Assembly: GCA_035761265.1 (NCBI GenBank)
Contig: DASTRL010000273.1
Span: 1 to 51,291, forward strand
DNA from: CADEED01 sp035761265
GTDB taxonomy: Bacteria > Pseudomonadota > Gammaproteobacteria > Steroidobacterales > Steroidobacteraceae
Direction: 5' to 3'
DNA length: 51,291 bases
Positions 41,879 to 49,644 of this stretch are shown here, in pieces. The notes below the pieces were generated by a model that worked only from the letters and a program-made list of their open reading frames with translations, made no database searches and was not told the DNA's origin. The stretch's first letter is position 1; each line of letters begins with the position of its first letter. The translations under genes were made by a program, and so were the position numbers.

Positions 41879-42865
41879 CTACTTCAGCGCCGCCTCGATG
41901 GCCTGGATCTCGGCGGCGGAGAACGTGAGATTGTTGAGCGCCGCCACGGCCTCCTCGACGTGCGCCACCTTGCTGGCGCCGATCAGCGAGGAGGTGACCA
42001 CCGGGTCGCGCAGAGTCCAGGCCACGGCCATCTGCGCCAGCGACTGGCGGCGGGCCTTCGCGATCTCGTTGAGCTTGCGCACTTTCTCGACCTTGTCGTG
42101 CGTGATCGAGTCCGGATCCAGCGAGGTGTGCTTCGCGGCGCGCGAGTCCTCGGGGATGCCGTTCAGGTACTTGTTGGTCAAAAGGCCCTGCGCCAGCGGC
42201 GAGAACACGATGCAGCCGATCTTCTCCTTCCGCAGCGCGCTGGTGAGTCCGCCTTCGATCCAGCGGTCGAACATGTTGTACTTGGGCTGATGGATCAGGC
42301 ACGGCGTGCCGAGATCGCGCAGGATCTTCGCGGCGCGCGTGGTCTGCTCGGCGTCGTAGCTCGAGATGCCGGCATACAGTGCGCGACCCGAGCGCACGAT
42401 GAAGTCCAGCGCGCCCATGGTCTCTTCCAGCGGCGTGCCGGGATCGAAGCGGTGACTGTAGAAGATGTCGACGTACTGCAAGCCCATGCGCTTCAGCGAC
42501 TGGTCGCAACTCGCCACCAGATACTTGCGCGAGCCCCACTCGCCGTACGGGCCGGGCCACATGAGGTAGCCCGCCTTCGACGAGATGATCAACTCGTCGC
42601 GGTACGGGCGAAAATCCTTGGCGATCAGCGCGCCGAAGTTCTCCTCGGCCGAGCCCGGCGAAGGACCGTAGTTGTTGGCCAGATCGAAATGCGTGATGCC
42701 GAGGTCGAAGGCGCGGCGCGCGATCGTCCGGCCGTTCTGGAACACGTCGACGTCGCCGAAGTTGTGCCACAGGCCGAGCGAGATCGCCGGCAGGCGCACG
42801 CCGCTCGCGCCCACGCGGTTGTAACGCATCGAGCTGTAGCGATTGTCGGCGGGCAGGTAGTCCAT
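41879..42865 (-). CDS. Aldo/keto reductase, YghZ-like
   Basis: A 328-residue NADPH-dependent reductase of the AKR14 (YghZ/GpR) type, which reduces toxic aldehydes such as methylglyoxal in E. coli. The tetrad is visible: Asp in FDLANNYGPSPG, Tyr of the same motif, Lys in IISSKAGYLMWPGPYGEW and His in DIFYSHRFDPGTP. RMGLQYVDIF and HQPKYNMFDRW are also typical. E. coli YghZ is 346 residues. The ATG at 42865 fits the N-terminus MDYLPADNRYSSMRYNRVG. It converges on the GntP gene. A palindrome lies upstream at 42907-42918. Confidence 0.93.
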   Translation of the reverse strand: MDYLPADNRYSSMRYNRVGASGVRLPAISLGLWHNFGDVDVFQNGRTIARRAFDLGITHFDLANNYGPSPGSAEENFGALIAKDFRPYRDELIISSKAGYLMWPGPYGEWGSRKYLVASCDQSLKRMGLQYVDIFYSHRFDPGTPLEETMGALDFIVRSGRALYAGISSYDAEQTTRAAKILRDLGTPCLIHQPKYNMFDRWIEGGLTSALRKEKIGCIVFSPLAQGLLTNKYLNGIPEDSRAAKHTSLDPDSITHDKVEKVRKLNEIAKARRQSLAQMAVAWTLRDPVVTSSLIGASKVAHVEEAVAALNNLTFSAAEIQAIEAALK

Positions 42866-42906
42866 GGTGGAATCTCTCGTGACGGGCCTGGGCGTGGGGG
42901 GTCGTA

Positions 42907-42918
42907 CCTTCGCGAAGG
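42907..42918. promoter_or_regulatory. Perfect 12-base palindrome upstream of the aldo/keto reductase gene
   Basis: CCTTCGCGAAGG reads the same on both strands and lies about 45 bases before the reductase ATG at 42865, between it and the YdcZ-type gene. It is a candidate operator; no regulator is adjacent. Confidence 0.3.
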
Positions 42919-42962
42919 CAGGCGGCAAAATCAAGACGCGCGGGCTGGCGCGCTCCGCTATC

Positions 42963-43403
42963 TCAACGCGTGACGAGCCAGACGCCGACGCCCAACAGGC
43001 CGACACCGGCGAGCCGCGTGAGCGTGATGGGATTGACCGGCAGCCCAAGCCAGCCGAAGTGATCGACCACCAGCGCCATCGCGAGCTGGCCCATCAGCGC
43101 CAGCGCCAGCAGGCTGGCCGCGCCGAGCTCCGATGCCACGATGGTCGAGATCGCGACGTAGAAGGCGCCGAACAGCCCACCGAACCAGGCCCAGGCCGGC
43201 ACCGCGGCGATGGAATCCCGCGTCGGCAACGCGGTGCGCGTCACGATCAGCAGCGCGAGCAGCGCGGTCGTGCCCACCAGGAAGCTGATCAGCGCGGCCG
43301 AGTTGGCGCTCTGCAGCACCTTGCGCAGCTGCGCGTTCATGCCCACCTGCACGGCGAGGCCGAAGCCGGCCGTGATCCCCAGAATGTACGCCAGTCCCTT
43401 CAC
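42963..43403 (-). CDS. DMT superfamily transporter, YdcZ/DUF606 type
   Basis: A 146-residue protein with five predicted helices (LAYILGITAGFGLAVQVGM, AALISFLVGTTALLALLIV, AWFGGLFGAFYVAISTIV, ASLLALALMGQLAMALVV, RLAGVGLLGVGVWLV). The N-terminal MNAQLRKVLQSANSAALISF and the GAFYVA motif identify the DUF606 family of small EamA-like transporters. Function unknown. It ends the minus-strand run DUF3592, methyltransferase, short gene, YdcZ. Confidence 0.87.
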   Translation of the reverse strand: MKGLAYILGITAGFGLAVQVGMNAQLRKVLQSANSAALISFLVGTTALLALLIVTRTALPTRDSIAAVPAWAWFGGLFGAFYVAISTIVASELGAASLLALALMGQLAMALVVDHFGWLGLPVNPITLTRLAGVGLLGVGVWLVTR

Positions 43404-43406
43404 TGC

Positions 43407-43598
43407 CTAACTACCTCTGACCCTGCGCAGCAGCCTGAGCCCCGCCGGGAACCGCGCGAGCAGCAGCACCAGGCGCCAGAAGAGCCGCTTGCCGGCGGAC
43501 GCGCGCTGCTGCGGCACGACCGCGAACACCTCCGCGCGCACGTCGCGATGGCGCGCGTCGCCGCGCGCCGCGTCGACGGGAAGTACGGGATCGGTCAT
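43407..43598 (-). CDS. Small hypothetical protein with basic C-terminal helix
   Basis: A 63-residue product starting MTDPVLPVDAARGDARHRDV and ending in a strongly basic amphipathic helix (GKRLFWRLVLLLARFPAGLR). It lies 24 bases after the methyltransferase stop and three bases before the YdcZ-type gene, which supports it as a real member of the run. No family is recognised and the 5' ribosome site is weak; another in-frame ATG lies upstream (43619). Confidence 0.45.
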   Translation of the reverse strand: MTDPVLPVDAARGDARHRDVRAEVFAVVPQQRASAGKRLFWRLVLLLARFPAGLRLLRRVRGS

Positions 43599-43622
43599 GG
43601 CGGCGAGCATACCGTGCATCGT

Positions 43623-44210
43623 TCAGATTGCGGCGGTTTCCATTTCCCAAGTCGTGAGCGGCGCGCCGCGGCGGATCCAGAAGCCGACGCCGCTCGGACG
43701 GAACCAGCGGCGCAGGCGGCGGCCGTACCAGGCGGCCTCGCGCAGGTGCACGTCGGGATCGGTGCGCGTCCGGTCGCAGTTCTCGCGCCAATCGCGCGCC
43801 GTGAGCGCCGAGAGATACAGCATGCCGCGCGTGAGGCGCGCGAGGTTGGCGATGGCTTTCGCGGCCGTGCGGTCGTCCAGGTACTGCAGCACGTCGTAGC
43901 AGACCACCAGATCGAAGGGATCGGCGCGGAATTGCGCCAGGGATCCGTGCGTCCAGCCGTAGCGCCGGCAGAGGTATTCGCTGTACTCGAGCCCGGTGTA
44001 GCGCGCGCGCGGAAAGGCGCGCGAAAGCGGCGCCCGCAGCAGCCCGATGCCGCAACCGGCGTCGAGCACGTTGCGCACCGGCAGGCCGATGTGCTGCGCG
44101 TAGGCGGCGATCAGCCTCGCGCGCGCGCGCATCTCGGCGCGCGATACCACGGCGGTGCGCGGGTCGAAATAGAAGCGGCGGTAGTACTCGCGGTCGAAGC
44201 GCCCGCTCAT
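43623..44210 (-). CDS. Class I SAM-dependent methyltransferase
   Basis: A 195-residue protein opening MSGRFDREYYRRFYFDPRTA, followed by motif I VRNVLDAGCGIGLLRAPL and DPFDLVVCYDVLQYLDDRTA (motif IV region). The ATG overlaps the stop of the DUF3592 gene (ATGA). Small stand-alone methyltransferases of this shape are widespread and their substrates unknown. There is no membrane segment. Confidence 0.82.
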   Translation of the reverse strand: MSGRFDREYYRRFYFDPRTAVVSRAEMRARARLIAAYAQHIGLPVRNVLDAGCGIGLLRAPLSRAFPRARYTGLEYSEYLCRRYGWTHGSLAQFRADPFDLVVCYDVLQYLDDRTAAKAIANLARLTRGMLYLSALTARDWRENCDRTRTDPDVHLREAAWYGRRLRRWFRPSGVGFWIRRGAPLTTWEMETAAI

Positions 44211-44650
44211 GGACGCTTCATCAGCTCTTGGCGCACGGAGCGGCGCACCAGGTAGCCGCCGGCCAGGCCCGCGAGCCCGATGACGGCGGCGATGGCCGCG
44301 CCTAACCAGTTGTCCGTGAACAGCGAGATGCGCGCCTCGGTGGGCCTGGACACCTTGTACACGACGGGCACCTTCTCGCCGACCGCAAAGCGCTTCGAGC
44401 CCGCCGCGAGCTGGCCCGCGATGGTGACGATCTCGCCGCTGGCGGTCGTGAAGCGCACGCGCGGCCGATAGCGCGTGTCGTCGCCGTCGCGCGTCTCGTG
44501 GTAGCCCACCACTTCGCCCGTGGCGCGCGCCGCGTCGCGGGCGAAGTCGAGCGTGCGCCAGGAAAGATAGGCGCCTAACAACAGGCAACCGACGCCGAGC
44601 GCAAACAGCAGCCGCGCCGCCATGTCCAGGATGCTCAACGCCAGTCGCAC
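44207..44650 (-). CDS. DUF3592 membrane protein
   Basis: A 147-residue protein with two membrane helices, MAARLLFALGVGCLLLGAYL near the N-terminus and WLGAAIAAVIGLAGLAGGYL near the C-terminus, flanking a soluble DUF3592 domain (TGEVVGYHETRDGDDTRYRP, GSKRFAVGEKVPVVYKVSRP). The GTG at 44650 has GAGG close by; the ATG at 44623 is an alternative that starts right at the first helix. First gene of the minus-strand run; divergent from the small Pro/Ala-rich protein gene. Confidence 0.8.
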   Translation of the reverse strand: MRLALSILDMAARLLFALGVGCLLLGAYLSWRTLDFARDAARATGEVVGYHETRDGDDTRYRPRVRFTTASGEIVTIAGQLAAGSKRFAVGEKVPVVYKVSRPTEARISLFTDNWLGAAIAAVIGLAGLAGGYLVRRSVRQELMKRP

Positions 44651-44762
44651 GCCTCAAGCCTCGAACGCAGGATCGAGGAACACCGGGGGGATCGCACTAT
44701 TCATGTTGCGGGGCGGCGGCCGTGAAAGTAGGCTGCAAAGTCTAGTCGATGTGGGGAGCACG

Positions 44763-44990
44763 ATGAGCGAGCCGGAGAAGAAAGGGTCACCATGGCCATG
44801 GATACTGGTGCCCGTTGCCGCCGTGGGCCTGTTCTTCGTACTGCGCCAGTGCCGGCAGAACCTGCCGCCGGCGGCCATCCACTCGGCGGCTCCCGCGGTG
44901 ACCTCGCCCGCGACAGCCGAGTCTCCCGCGCCGGCGGAGTCTCAGCCGTCCGCGGCAACGGCGCCGGCCCCCGGGCCGGCGCCGCAGTGA
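44763..44990 (+). CDS. Small Ala/Pro-rich single-pass membrane protein
   Basis: A 75-residue protein: a short charged cytoplasmic N-terminus (MSEPEKKGSPWPW), one helix (ILVPVAAVGLFFVL), then a periplasmic Ala/Ser/Pro tail (PATAESPAPAESQPSAATA). GGGGAG lies about six bases before the ATG. It converges with the TonB-like gene, with only one base between the two stop codons. No family recognised. Confidence 0.55.
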   Translation: MSEPEKKGSPWPWILVPVAAVGLFFVLRQCRQNLPPAAIHSAAPAVTSPATAESPAPAESQPSAATAPAPGPAPQ

Positions 44991-44991
44991 A

Positions 44992-45636
44992 TCAGCGCTG
45001 ATCCTCGAGCTTGAACACCACGCGCAGCGAGTACCACTGCGCGAAGGGCTCGCCATTGCGGGTGGCGGGGAGCAGCCGCCAGTTGCGCTTGGCCTCCTGG
45101 ATCGCGGCACGGTCCAATGAATCGAATCCACTGGTCCTGAGGATGCGCGCGTCGCCGACGCGCCCGGTGGGCAGCACGTAGATCTCGAGCTCGAGCGAGC
45201 CCTGGCCGCCGGCGCGAATCACGTCGGGCGGATAGTACGGCTGGCTCAAAGGATGACGCGCGTCCATGCGCACGCCCTGGATGAACGGACGCGGAACCGC
45301 GCTGCCTCCCTCGCCGCCCTCGATCCGCGGCGGGCGCTCGGCGATGACGATCGGCGGTGGCGGGTCCGGTTCGAGCACGAGGTCATCGGGTCGCTCGATG
45401 GAAATGCTCGGATCGCTGAGTTGCGGCCCCGCGATGGGCGGCAGTGGCCGCTCGACCGGCGGGGGTTGATCGATGACGGTGCCCACCAGGGGCGGCGTCT
45501 CCCTGAACGCCGGCACGATGCCGAAGCCCCGCGCCAAGAGAACGAACAACGCGGCATGGAATGCCACGACGATGGTCATTCGCGAAGCCATTCCACTTAA
45601 TGCGCCGAAGCGCGGTTCTGCCGTGCGCGCGAACAT
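44992..45636 (-). CDS. TonB-like energy transducer
   Basis: A 214-residue protein with an N-terminal membrane helix (MTIVVAFHAALFVLLARGFG), a Pro/Glu-rich periplasmic spacer (QPPPVERPLPPIAGP, EPDPPPPIVIAERPP) and a TonB C-terminal domain (YYPPDVIRAGGQGSLELEIY, GRVGDARILRTSGFDSLDRA, AIQEAKRNWRLLPATRNGEP). TonB passes proton-motive energy to outer-membrane receptors together with ExbB/ExbD; neither gene is nearby. The first ATG is used; a second in-frame ATG 15 codons later would also keep the helix. Confidence 0.88.
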   Translation of the reverse strand: MFARTAEPRFGALSGMASRMTIVVAFHAALFVLLARGFGIVPAFRETPPLVGTVIDQPPPVERPLPPIAGPQLSDPSISIERPDDLVLEPDPPPPIVIAERPPRIEGGEGGSAVPRPFIQGVRMDARHPLSQPYYPPDVIRAGGQGSLELEIYVLPTGRVGDARILRTSGFDSLDRAAIQEAKRNWRLLPATRNGEPFAQWYSLRVVFKLEDQR

Positions 45637-45723
45637 GCGACCTCCATCGGCCCCGGATTCATGGAGCCTGCTTGAAGGGATGAACGGCGGATCGCGGATC
45701 GACGGGTTAGTCGCGCCGGGTTG

Positions 45724-46185
45724 TTAGATGTGGCCCGCGGGCGGGGCCGGTCCGGGTATGGCCGGCGATCCGCGTGCCACGGGTACGGAGGTGGCTGGCG
45801 CCGCCTTGCGCGCCATCCAGGACCCGATCGCGCCACCCACCGCCGATACGAAGATCCCATAGGCGAGCGAGACCCCGAACAGGCCGACATTGCCGCGAAA
45901 GCCCGCAAAATCGACGTGCACGTCCGAGGCTGCGAGCAGCAGGTTCGAGAGCGTTGCCAGCGAAGCCGTGAGCGGCGCCATGGACAGGCCCAGCAGGAAG
46001 CCGCGGCGCGGTGCCATGTACGCGGTGATGCACGCGCCCACGCCCGCCACGTTCATGACCAGAAAGAGCATGACCAGGATGGCCGCCATGAACCGGTCGG
46101 TCCGGGACTCGAAGTACACGAGCCCGAACCAGGTTGCCTGGATGGCCAGCACCGTGGCCGCACCGAGAAGCCAGCTTCTTTTCAT
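45724..46185 (-). CDS. Hypothetical membrane protein with four helices
   Basis: A 153-residue protein starting MKRSWLLGAATVLAIQATWF. Hydrophobic segments: LLGAATVLAIQATWFGLVYF, FMAAILVMLFLVMNVAGVGA, an amphipathic central one around FLLGLSMAPLTASLATLSNL, and FGVSLAYGIFVSAVGGAIGS, then a Pro/Ala tail. No family is recognised. It is divergent from rimO, 46 bases between starts. Confidence 0.65.
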   Translation of the reverse strand: MKRSWLLGAATVLAIQATWFGLVYFESRTDRFMAAILVMLFLVMNVAGVGACITAYMAPRRGFLLGLSMAPLTASLATLSNLLLAASDVHVDFAGFRGNVGLFGVSLAYGIFVSAVGGAIGSWMARKAAPATSVPVARGSPAIPGPAPPAGHI

Positions 46186-46231
46186 TGTCGAGTGGAATAT
46201 CAGCCGTCCGCGCGTACCATAGCGCCCCCTC

Positions 46232-47560
46232 ATGAGCCGCCGCCAGCCAAAAGTCGGGTTCGTCAGCCTCGGGTGCCCCAAGGCACTCGTCGATTCCGAG
46301 CGCATCATCACGCAACTGCGCGCCGAGGGTTACCAGGTGGCGCCGAGCTATGACGCGGCCGACGTGGTCGTGGTGAACACCTGCGGATTCATCGATGCGG
46401 CGGTGGATGAATCGCTGGACGCCATCGGCGAGGCGCTGGAGCAGAATGGCAAGGTGATCGTCACCGGCTGCCTCGGCGCGCGACCCGAGCGCATCCTCGA
46501 GCGGCATCCGCGCGTGCTGAAAGTGACCGGTCCGCAGGCCTACGAGGAAGTGGTGGGCGCGGTGCACGAGCACCTGCCGCCGCAGCACGATCCTTTCATC
46601 GACCTGGTGCCGCCGCAGGGCATCAAGCTCACGCCGCGGCACTACGCGTACCTCAAGATCTCCGAGGGCTGCAACAACAAGTGCAGTTTCGGCATCATTC
46701 CGTCGATGCGCGGGCTGTTGGCCAGCAGGCCCATCGATGAAGTGCTGCGCGAGGCCGAGAAACTCGCGCGCGCCGGCGTCAAGGAGCTGCTGGTCATCTC
46801 GCAGGACACGTCGGCCTACGGCGTCGACATCCGTTACCGCACGGGCGAGTGGCGCGAGACAAACTACCAATCGAGGTTCCTCGACCTGGCGCGCGGCCTG
46901 GGCGAGCTCGGTATCTGGGTGCGCCTGCATTACGTGTATCCGTATCCGCACGTGGACGAGGTGATCCCGCTGATGGCGGAGAAGAAGGTGCTGCCGTACC
47001 TCGACATTCCGTTCCAGCACGGCAGCCCGTCGGTCCTCAAGCGCATGAAGCGGCCGGGCCAGGTGGAGAAGACGCTGTCGCGCATCGCGGCCTGGCGCAA
47101 TGTCTGCCCCGAACTGACCATCCGCAGCACCTTCATCGTGGGCTTCCCCGGAGAGACCGAGGCCGAGTTCCAGGAACTGCTGGACTGGCTCGAAGAGGCG
47201 CAGCTCGATCGCGTCGGCGCGTTCAAGTATTCGCCGGTGGAAGGCGCCGCGGCCAACGACGTGGCGCCGCACGTGCCGCCGGAGGTGCAGGAAGAACGCC
47301 TCGCGCGCTTCATGCAGGTCGCGGCGCGCATCAGCGCCGAGCGGTTGGCCGCCAAGGTGGGGCGCCGGATGCGCGTGCTCGTGGACGCGGTCGACGGCGG
47401 CACCGCCATCGCGCGCAGCGAGGGCGACGCGCCGGAGATCGACGGCACGGTGCTCATCGTCCGGGGCAGCAAACTACCGGTGGGTCAGTTCGCGGAAGTC
47501 GAGATCACCGGGTCGAGCGACCATGATCTCGAGGCGCGCATCGCGCAAGCGATCGACTAG
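46232..47560 (+). CDS. rimO: Ribosomal protein S12 methylthiotransferase RimO (third radical-SAM cysteine replaced by Gly)
   Basis: A 442-residue enzyme of the RimO family, which adds a methylthio group to the conserved Asp of ribosomal protein S12. The N-terminal MTTase domain keeps its three cysteines (SLGCPKALVDSERI, NTCGFIDAAVDES, TGCLGARPERIL). The radical-SAM motif should be CxxxCxxC, but reads C147-NNK-C151-SF-G154: the third cysteine codon is GGC at 46691-46693. The next segment IIPSMRGLLASRP also has Leu where RimO normally has Asp. The rest is intact (ISQDTSAYGVD, RLHYVYPYPHVDEVIPLMAE, STFIVGFPGETEAEF) and a C-terminal TRAM-like domain follows. One base change (TGC to GGC) would account for it. 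Confidence 0.93.
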   Translation: MSRRQPKVGFVSLGCPKALVDSERIITQLRAEGYQVAPSYDAADVVVVNTCGFIDAAVDESLDAIGEALEQNGKVIVTGCLGARPERILERHPRVLKVTGPQAYEEVVGAVHEHLPPQHDPFIDLVPPQGIKLTPRHYAYLKISEGCNNKCSFGIIPSMRGLLASRPIDEVLREAEKLARAGVKELLVISQDTSAYGVDIRYRTGEWRETNYQSRFLDLARGLGELGIWVRLHYVYPYPHVDEVIPLMAEKKVLPYLDIPFQHGSPSVLKRMKRPGQVEKTLSRIAAWRNVCPELTIRSTFIVGFPGETEAEFQELLDWLEEAQLDRVGAFKYSPVEGAAANDVAPHVPPEVQEERLARFMQVAARISAERLAAKVGRRMRVLVDAVDGGTAIARSEGDAPEIDGTVLIVRGSKLPVGQFAEVEITGSSDHDLEARIAQAID

Positions 47561-48114
47561 CGCTCGGCGCCGAGCAACGCCCGCTCGACCACGTCATTGC
47601 CCGCCTGGCGCGCGAAATCCAGCGCAGTCCTGCCGTCGGCGCTGCGAGCATCGAGGTCGGCGCCCGCCGCGCGGAGCGCCTCGATGATCCCCGGCGTGCG
47701 GTTGTACTGCGCCGCGACCATCGCCGGCGTCTGCCCATTGCTGACGCGCTTGTTCGCGTCAGCGCCGAGCTCATCGAGCATGGCAATCATTTCGGGGTGC
47801 TCGCTCTTGCCCGCGGCCGCGGACATCGGCGTGCCTCCGAAGACCGGATCCGATTCGTTGACATCGGCGCCGCGCGCGACCAGCGCCCGCAGGATGGCCG
47901 GGTCCTTCGCACCCATCGCCGCCCACATGAGTACACCACCGTTGCGATTGCCGCGTGCCAGGGCGCGCTGCGGAACATCGGCCACGCTGGCGACCGTGGC
48001 GCGTTCCCAGAATTGGCGGGTGCTGTACTTCCTGTCCGGATTCCACAGCTTCAGCACCAACGCGCCTGCAATCACGACTGCCAGCAGCAGTAGTAGTTTG
48101 GGACTGGCCTTCAT
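47557..48114 (-). CDS. Ankyrin repeat protein, membrane-anchored
   Basis: A 185-residue protein with an N-terminal membrane anchor or signal (KLLLLLAVVIAGALVLKLW) and three to four ankyrin repeats: GVLMWAAMGAKDPAILRALV, GADVNESDPVFGGTPMSAAA, GADANKRVSNGQTPAMVAAQ and GADLDARSADGRTALDFARQ. It binds a protein partner, unknown. Its stop and the rimO stop overlap within CTAG. The ATG at 48114 is chosen because the hydrophobic segment begins there. Confidence 0.85.
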   Translation of the reverse strand: MKASPKLLLLLAVVIAGALVLKLWNPDRKYSTRQFWERATVASVADVPQRALARGNRNGGVLMWAAMGAKDPAILRALVARGADVNESDPVFGGTPMSAAAGKSEHPEMIAMLDELGADANKRVSNGQTPAMVAAQYNRTPGIIEALRAAGADLDARSADGRTALDFARQAGNDVVERALLGAER

Positions 48115-48258
48115 ACCGGCCACGCGGACATTGGGCGAGTCGGCGGCTGCATGGATGGATGACCTCGACGCTCGAAGCAGGAGCTGCGCCGCATTATGCA
48201 GCTCGTGCACGACTCAAAGCGACTCCTGGCCAGCCTGATTGCCTCTTCGGCAGGCCAT

Positions 48259-49521
48259 TCAAGGTGACCCGCCGGACACCGGTGCCGGCGGGAGCGCGAG
48301 GCCATCCAGTTCCCGCCGGATGAGCTTGGCTTCCGCCACGGAACTCGCGAGCGCGATGGCGCGGTTCAGCGCATCGCGGGCTTCATCGAGCCGGTGCAGT
48401 TCCCGGAGCAGCGTGCCGCGCAGCCCGTGCAGATAGAAATAGCCATCCAGCTCGACTTGCAGCGGGTCGATCATCCGCAGCGCGACCTCGGGCCCCTGCA
48501 GCTTCCACACCGCCACGGCCCGATTGAGCGTCACTACGGGGGATGGCTGCAGCGCTTCCAGCACCTGGTACAAGGAGTCGATCTCCCGCCACTGCGTGTC
48601 TGCGGCGTCGCGTGCGCGCGCATGGAGCGCGGCAATCGCCGCCTGCACCTGGTAAGGACCCGGGCTCCGATAGATAGCCGCCCTCTCCAGCAGCAGGCGC
48701 GCTTCGTCGATGAGCGTGTGGTTCCAGCGGCTGCGGTCCTGATCCTCGAGCAAGACGATCTCACCGTCGGCATCGAAGCGCGCCGGCGCACGGGAATGCT
48801 GAATCAGCATCAGAGCCAGCAGGCCGAACACCTCCGGATCGGTGGGGAACAGGCTCAGGAGCAGCCTGCCGAGACGAATCGCCTCTTCGGCAAGCGCTGC
48901 GCGCGCGGTCGCGGTATCAGGAGTGCTGCCGTAGCCTTCGTTGAAGATGAGATAGACCATGGCCGAGACGGCTGCGAGTCGCGTGCGGCGCTCGCCGGCG
49001 CCGGGGGTCTCGAATTGCACGCCCACCTGCGCGATCGCGCGCTTGGCACGGGTGATCCGCTGTTCCATGGCCGCCGCACTCACGAGGAATGACCGGGCGA
49101 TCTGCTCGACGGTGAGGCCGGAAACGATGCGCAGCGCGAGGGCAATCTGCTGGGTCGCCGGCAACGTGGGGTGCCCGCAGACGAACATCAGCCGCAGGAC
49201 ATCGTCCCGGTACTGGCTCTCGTCGAGACGCTCGGGAGCCAGCTCGTCGCGCGCATCCGCGAGCGTATCCGCGTCCGGCAGCGGATCGTGCGAGCGGGTG
49301 CGCCGCCGGGAGTCCAGGGCCGCATTGCGCGCGACCGTGATGAGCCAGGCGGTCGGGTCGCGCGGCGTGCCCCTGTGAGGCCAGGTTTGCAGGGCCCGAA
49401 GGCAGGCTTCCTGGAAAGCCTCCTCGGCGGTGTCGAGATCCCGGAAATACCGCAGGAGGGCCGCGATCGCCTTCGGCCGGGCGCCTAGAATCGCGATGTC
49501 GATGTGCGCGGGATCGTGCAT
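48259..49521 (-). CDS. ECF sigma factor, ECF42-like, with C-terminal TPR-like extension
   Basis: A 420-residue sigma-70 family protein much longer than a normal ECF factor. Region 2 is in AIAALLRYFRDLDTAEEAFQ and WLITVARNAALDSRRR, region 4 in LPATQQIALALRIVSGLTVE then QIARSFLVSAAAMEQRITRA. The remaining ~240 residues are helical (LNRAVAVWKLQGPEVALRMI, HRLDEARDALNRAIALASSV) with TPR character. This and the adjacent divergent DGPF/YCII protein gene define ECF group 42, whose extension takes the place of an anti-sigma factor. A candidate autoregulated promoter is at 49583-49609. Start: MHDPAHIDIAI at 49521. Confidence 0.88.
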   Translation of the reverse strand: MHDPAHIDIAILGARPKAIAALLRYFRDLDTAEEAFQEACLRALQTWPHRGTPRDPTAWLITVARNAALDSRRRTRSHDPLPDADTLADARDELAPERLDESQYRDDVLRLMFVCGHPTLPATQQIALALRIVSGLTVEQIARSFLVSAAAMEQRITRAKRAIAQVGVQFETPGAGERRTRLAAVSAMVYLIFNEGYGSTPDTATARAALAEEAIRLGRLLLSLFPTDPEVFGLLALMLIQHSRAPARFDADGEIVLLEDQDRSRWNHTLIDEARLLLERAAIYRSPGPYQVQAAIAALHARARDAADTQWREIDSLYQVLEALQPSPVVTLNRAVAVWKLQGPEVALRMIDPLQVELDGYFYLHGLRGTLLRELHRLDEARDALNRAIALASSVAEAKLIRRELDGLALPPAPVSGGSP

Positions 49522-49582
49522 GCGATGCCGAGGACGGCGGCTCACGCGCTGCACCGACAGGAAAAAGAAATCCTTCGGGTCA

Positions 49583-49609
49583 TGTCGGCTCGCGGACCCT
49601 CGCTGCGTC
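49583..49609 (+). promoter_or_regulatory. Candidate ECF42-type promoter of the DGPF gene (TGTCGG-N17-CGTC)
   Basis: TGTCGG at 49583-49588 and CGTC at 49606-49609 are 17 bases apart, the spacing of ECF promoters, and the TGTCG half resembles the -35 reported for ECF42 promoters, from memory. It lies 36 bases before the DGPF gene start and in the correct direction. Only the pair of short boxes supports it. Confidence 0.45.
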
Positions 49610-49644
49610 CTTGGAGCGGATAAACCCCAATGAGGAGTCGAAAG

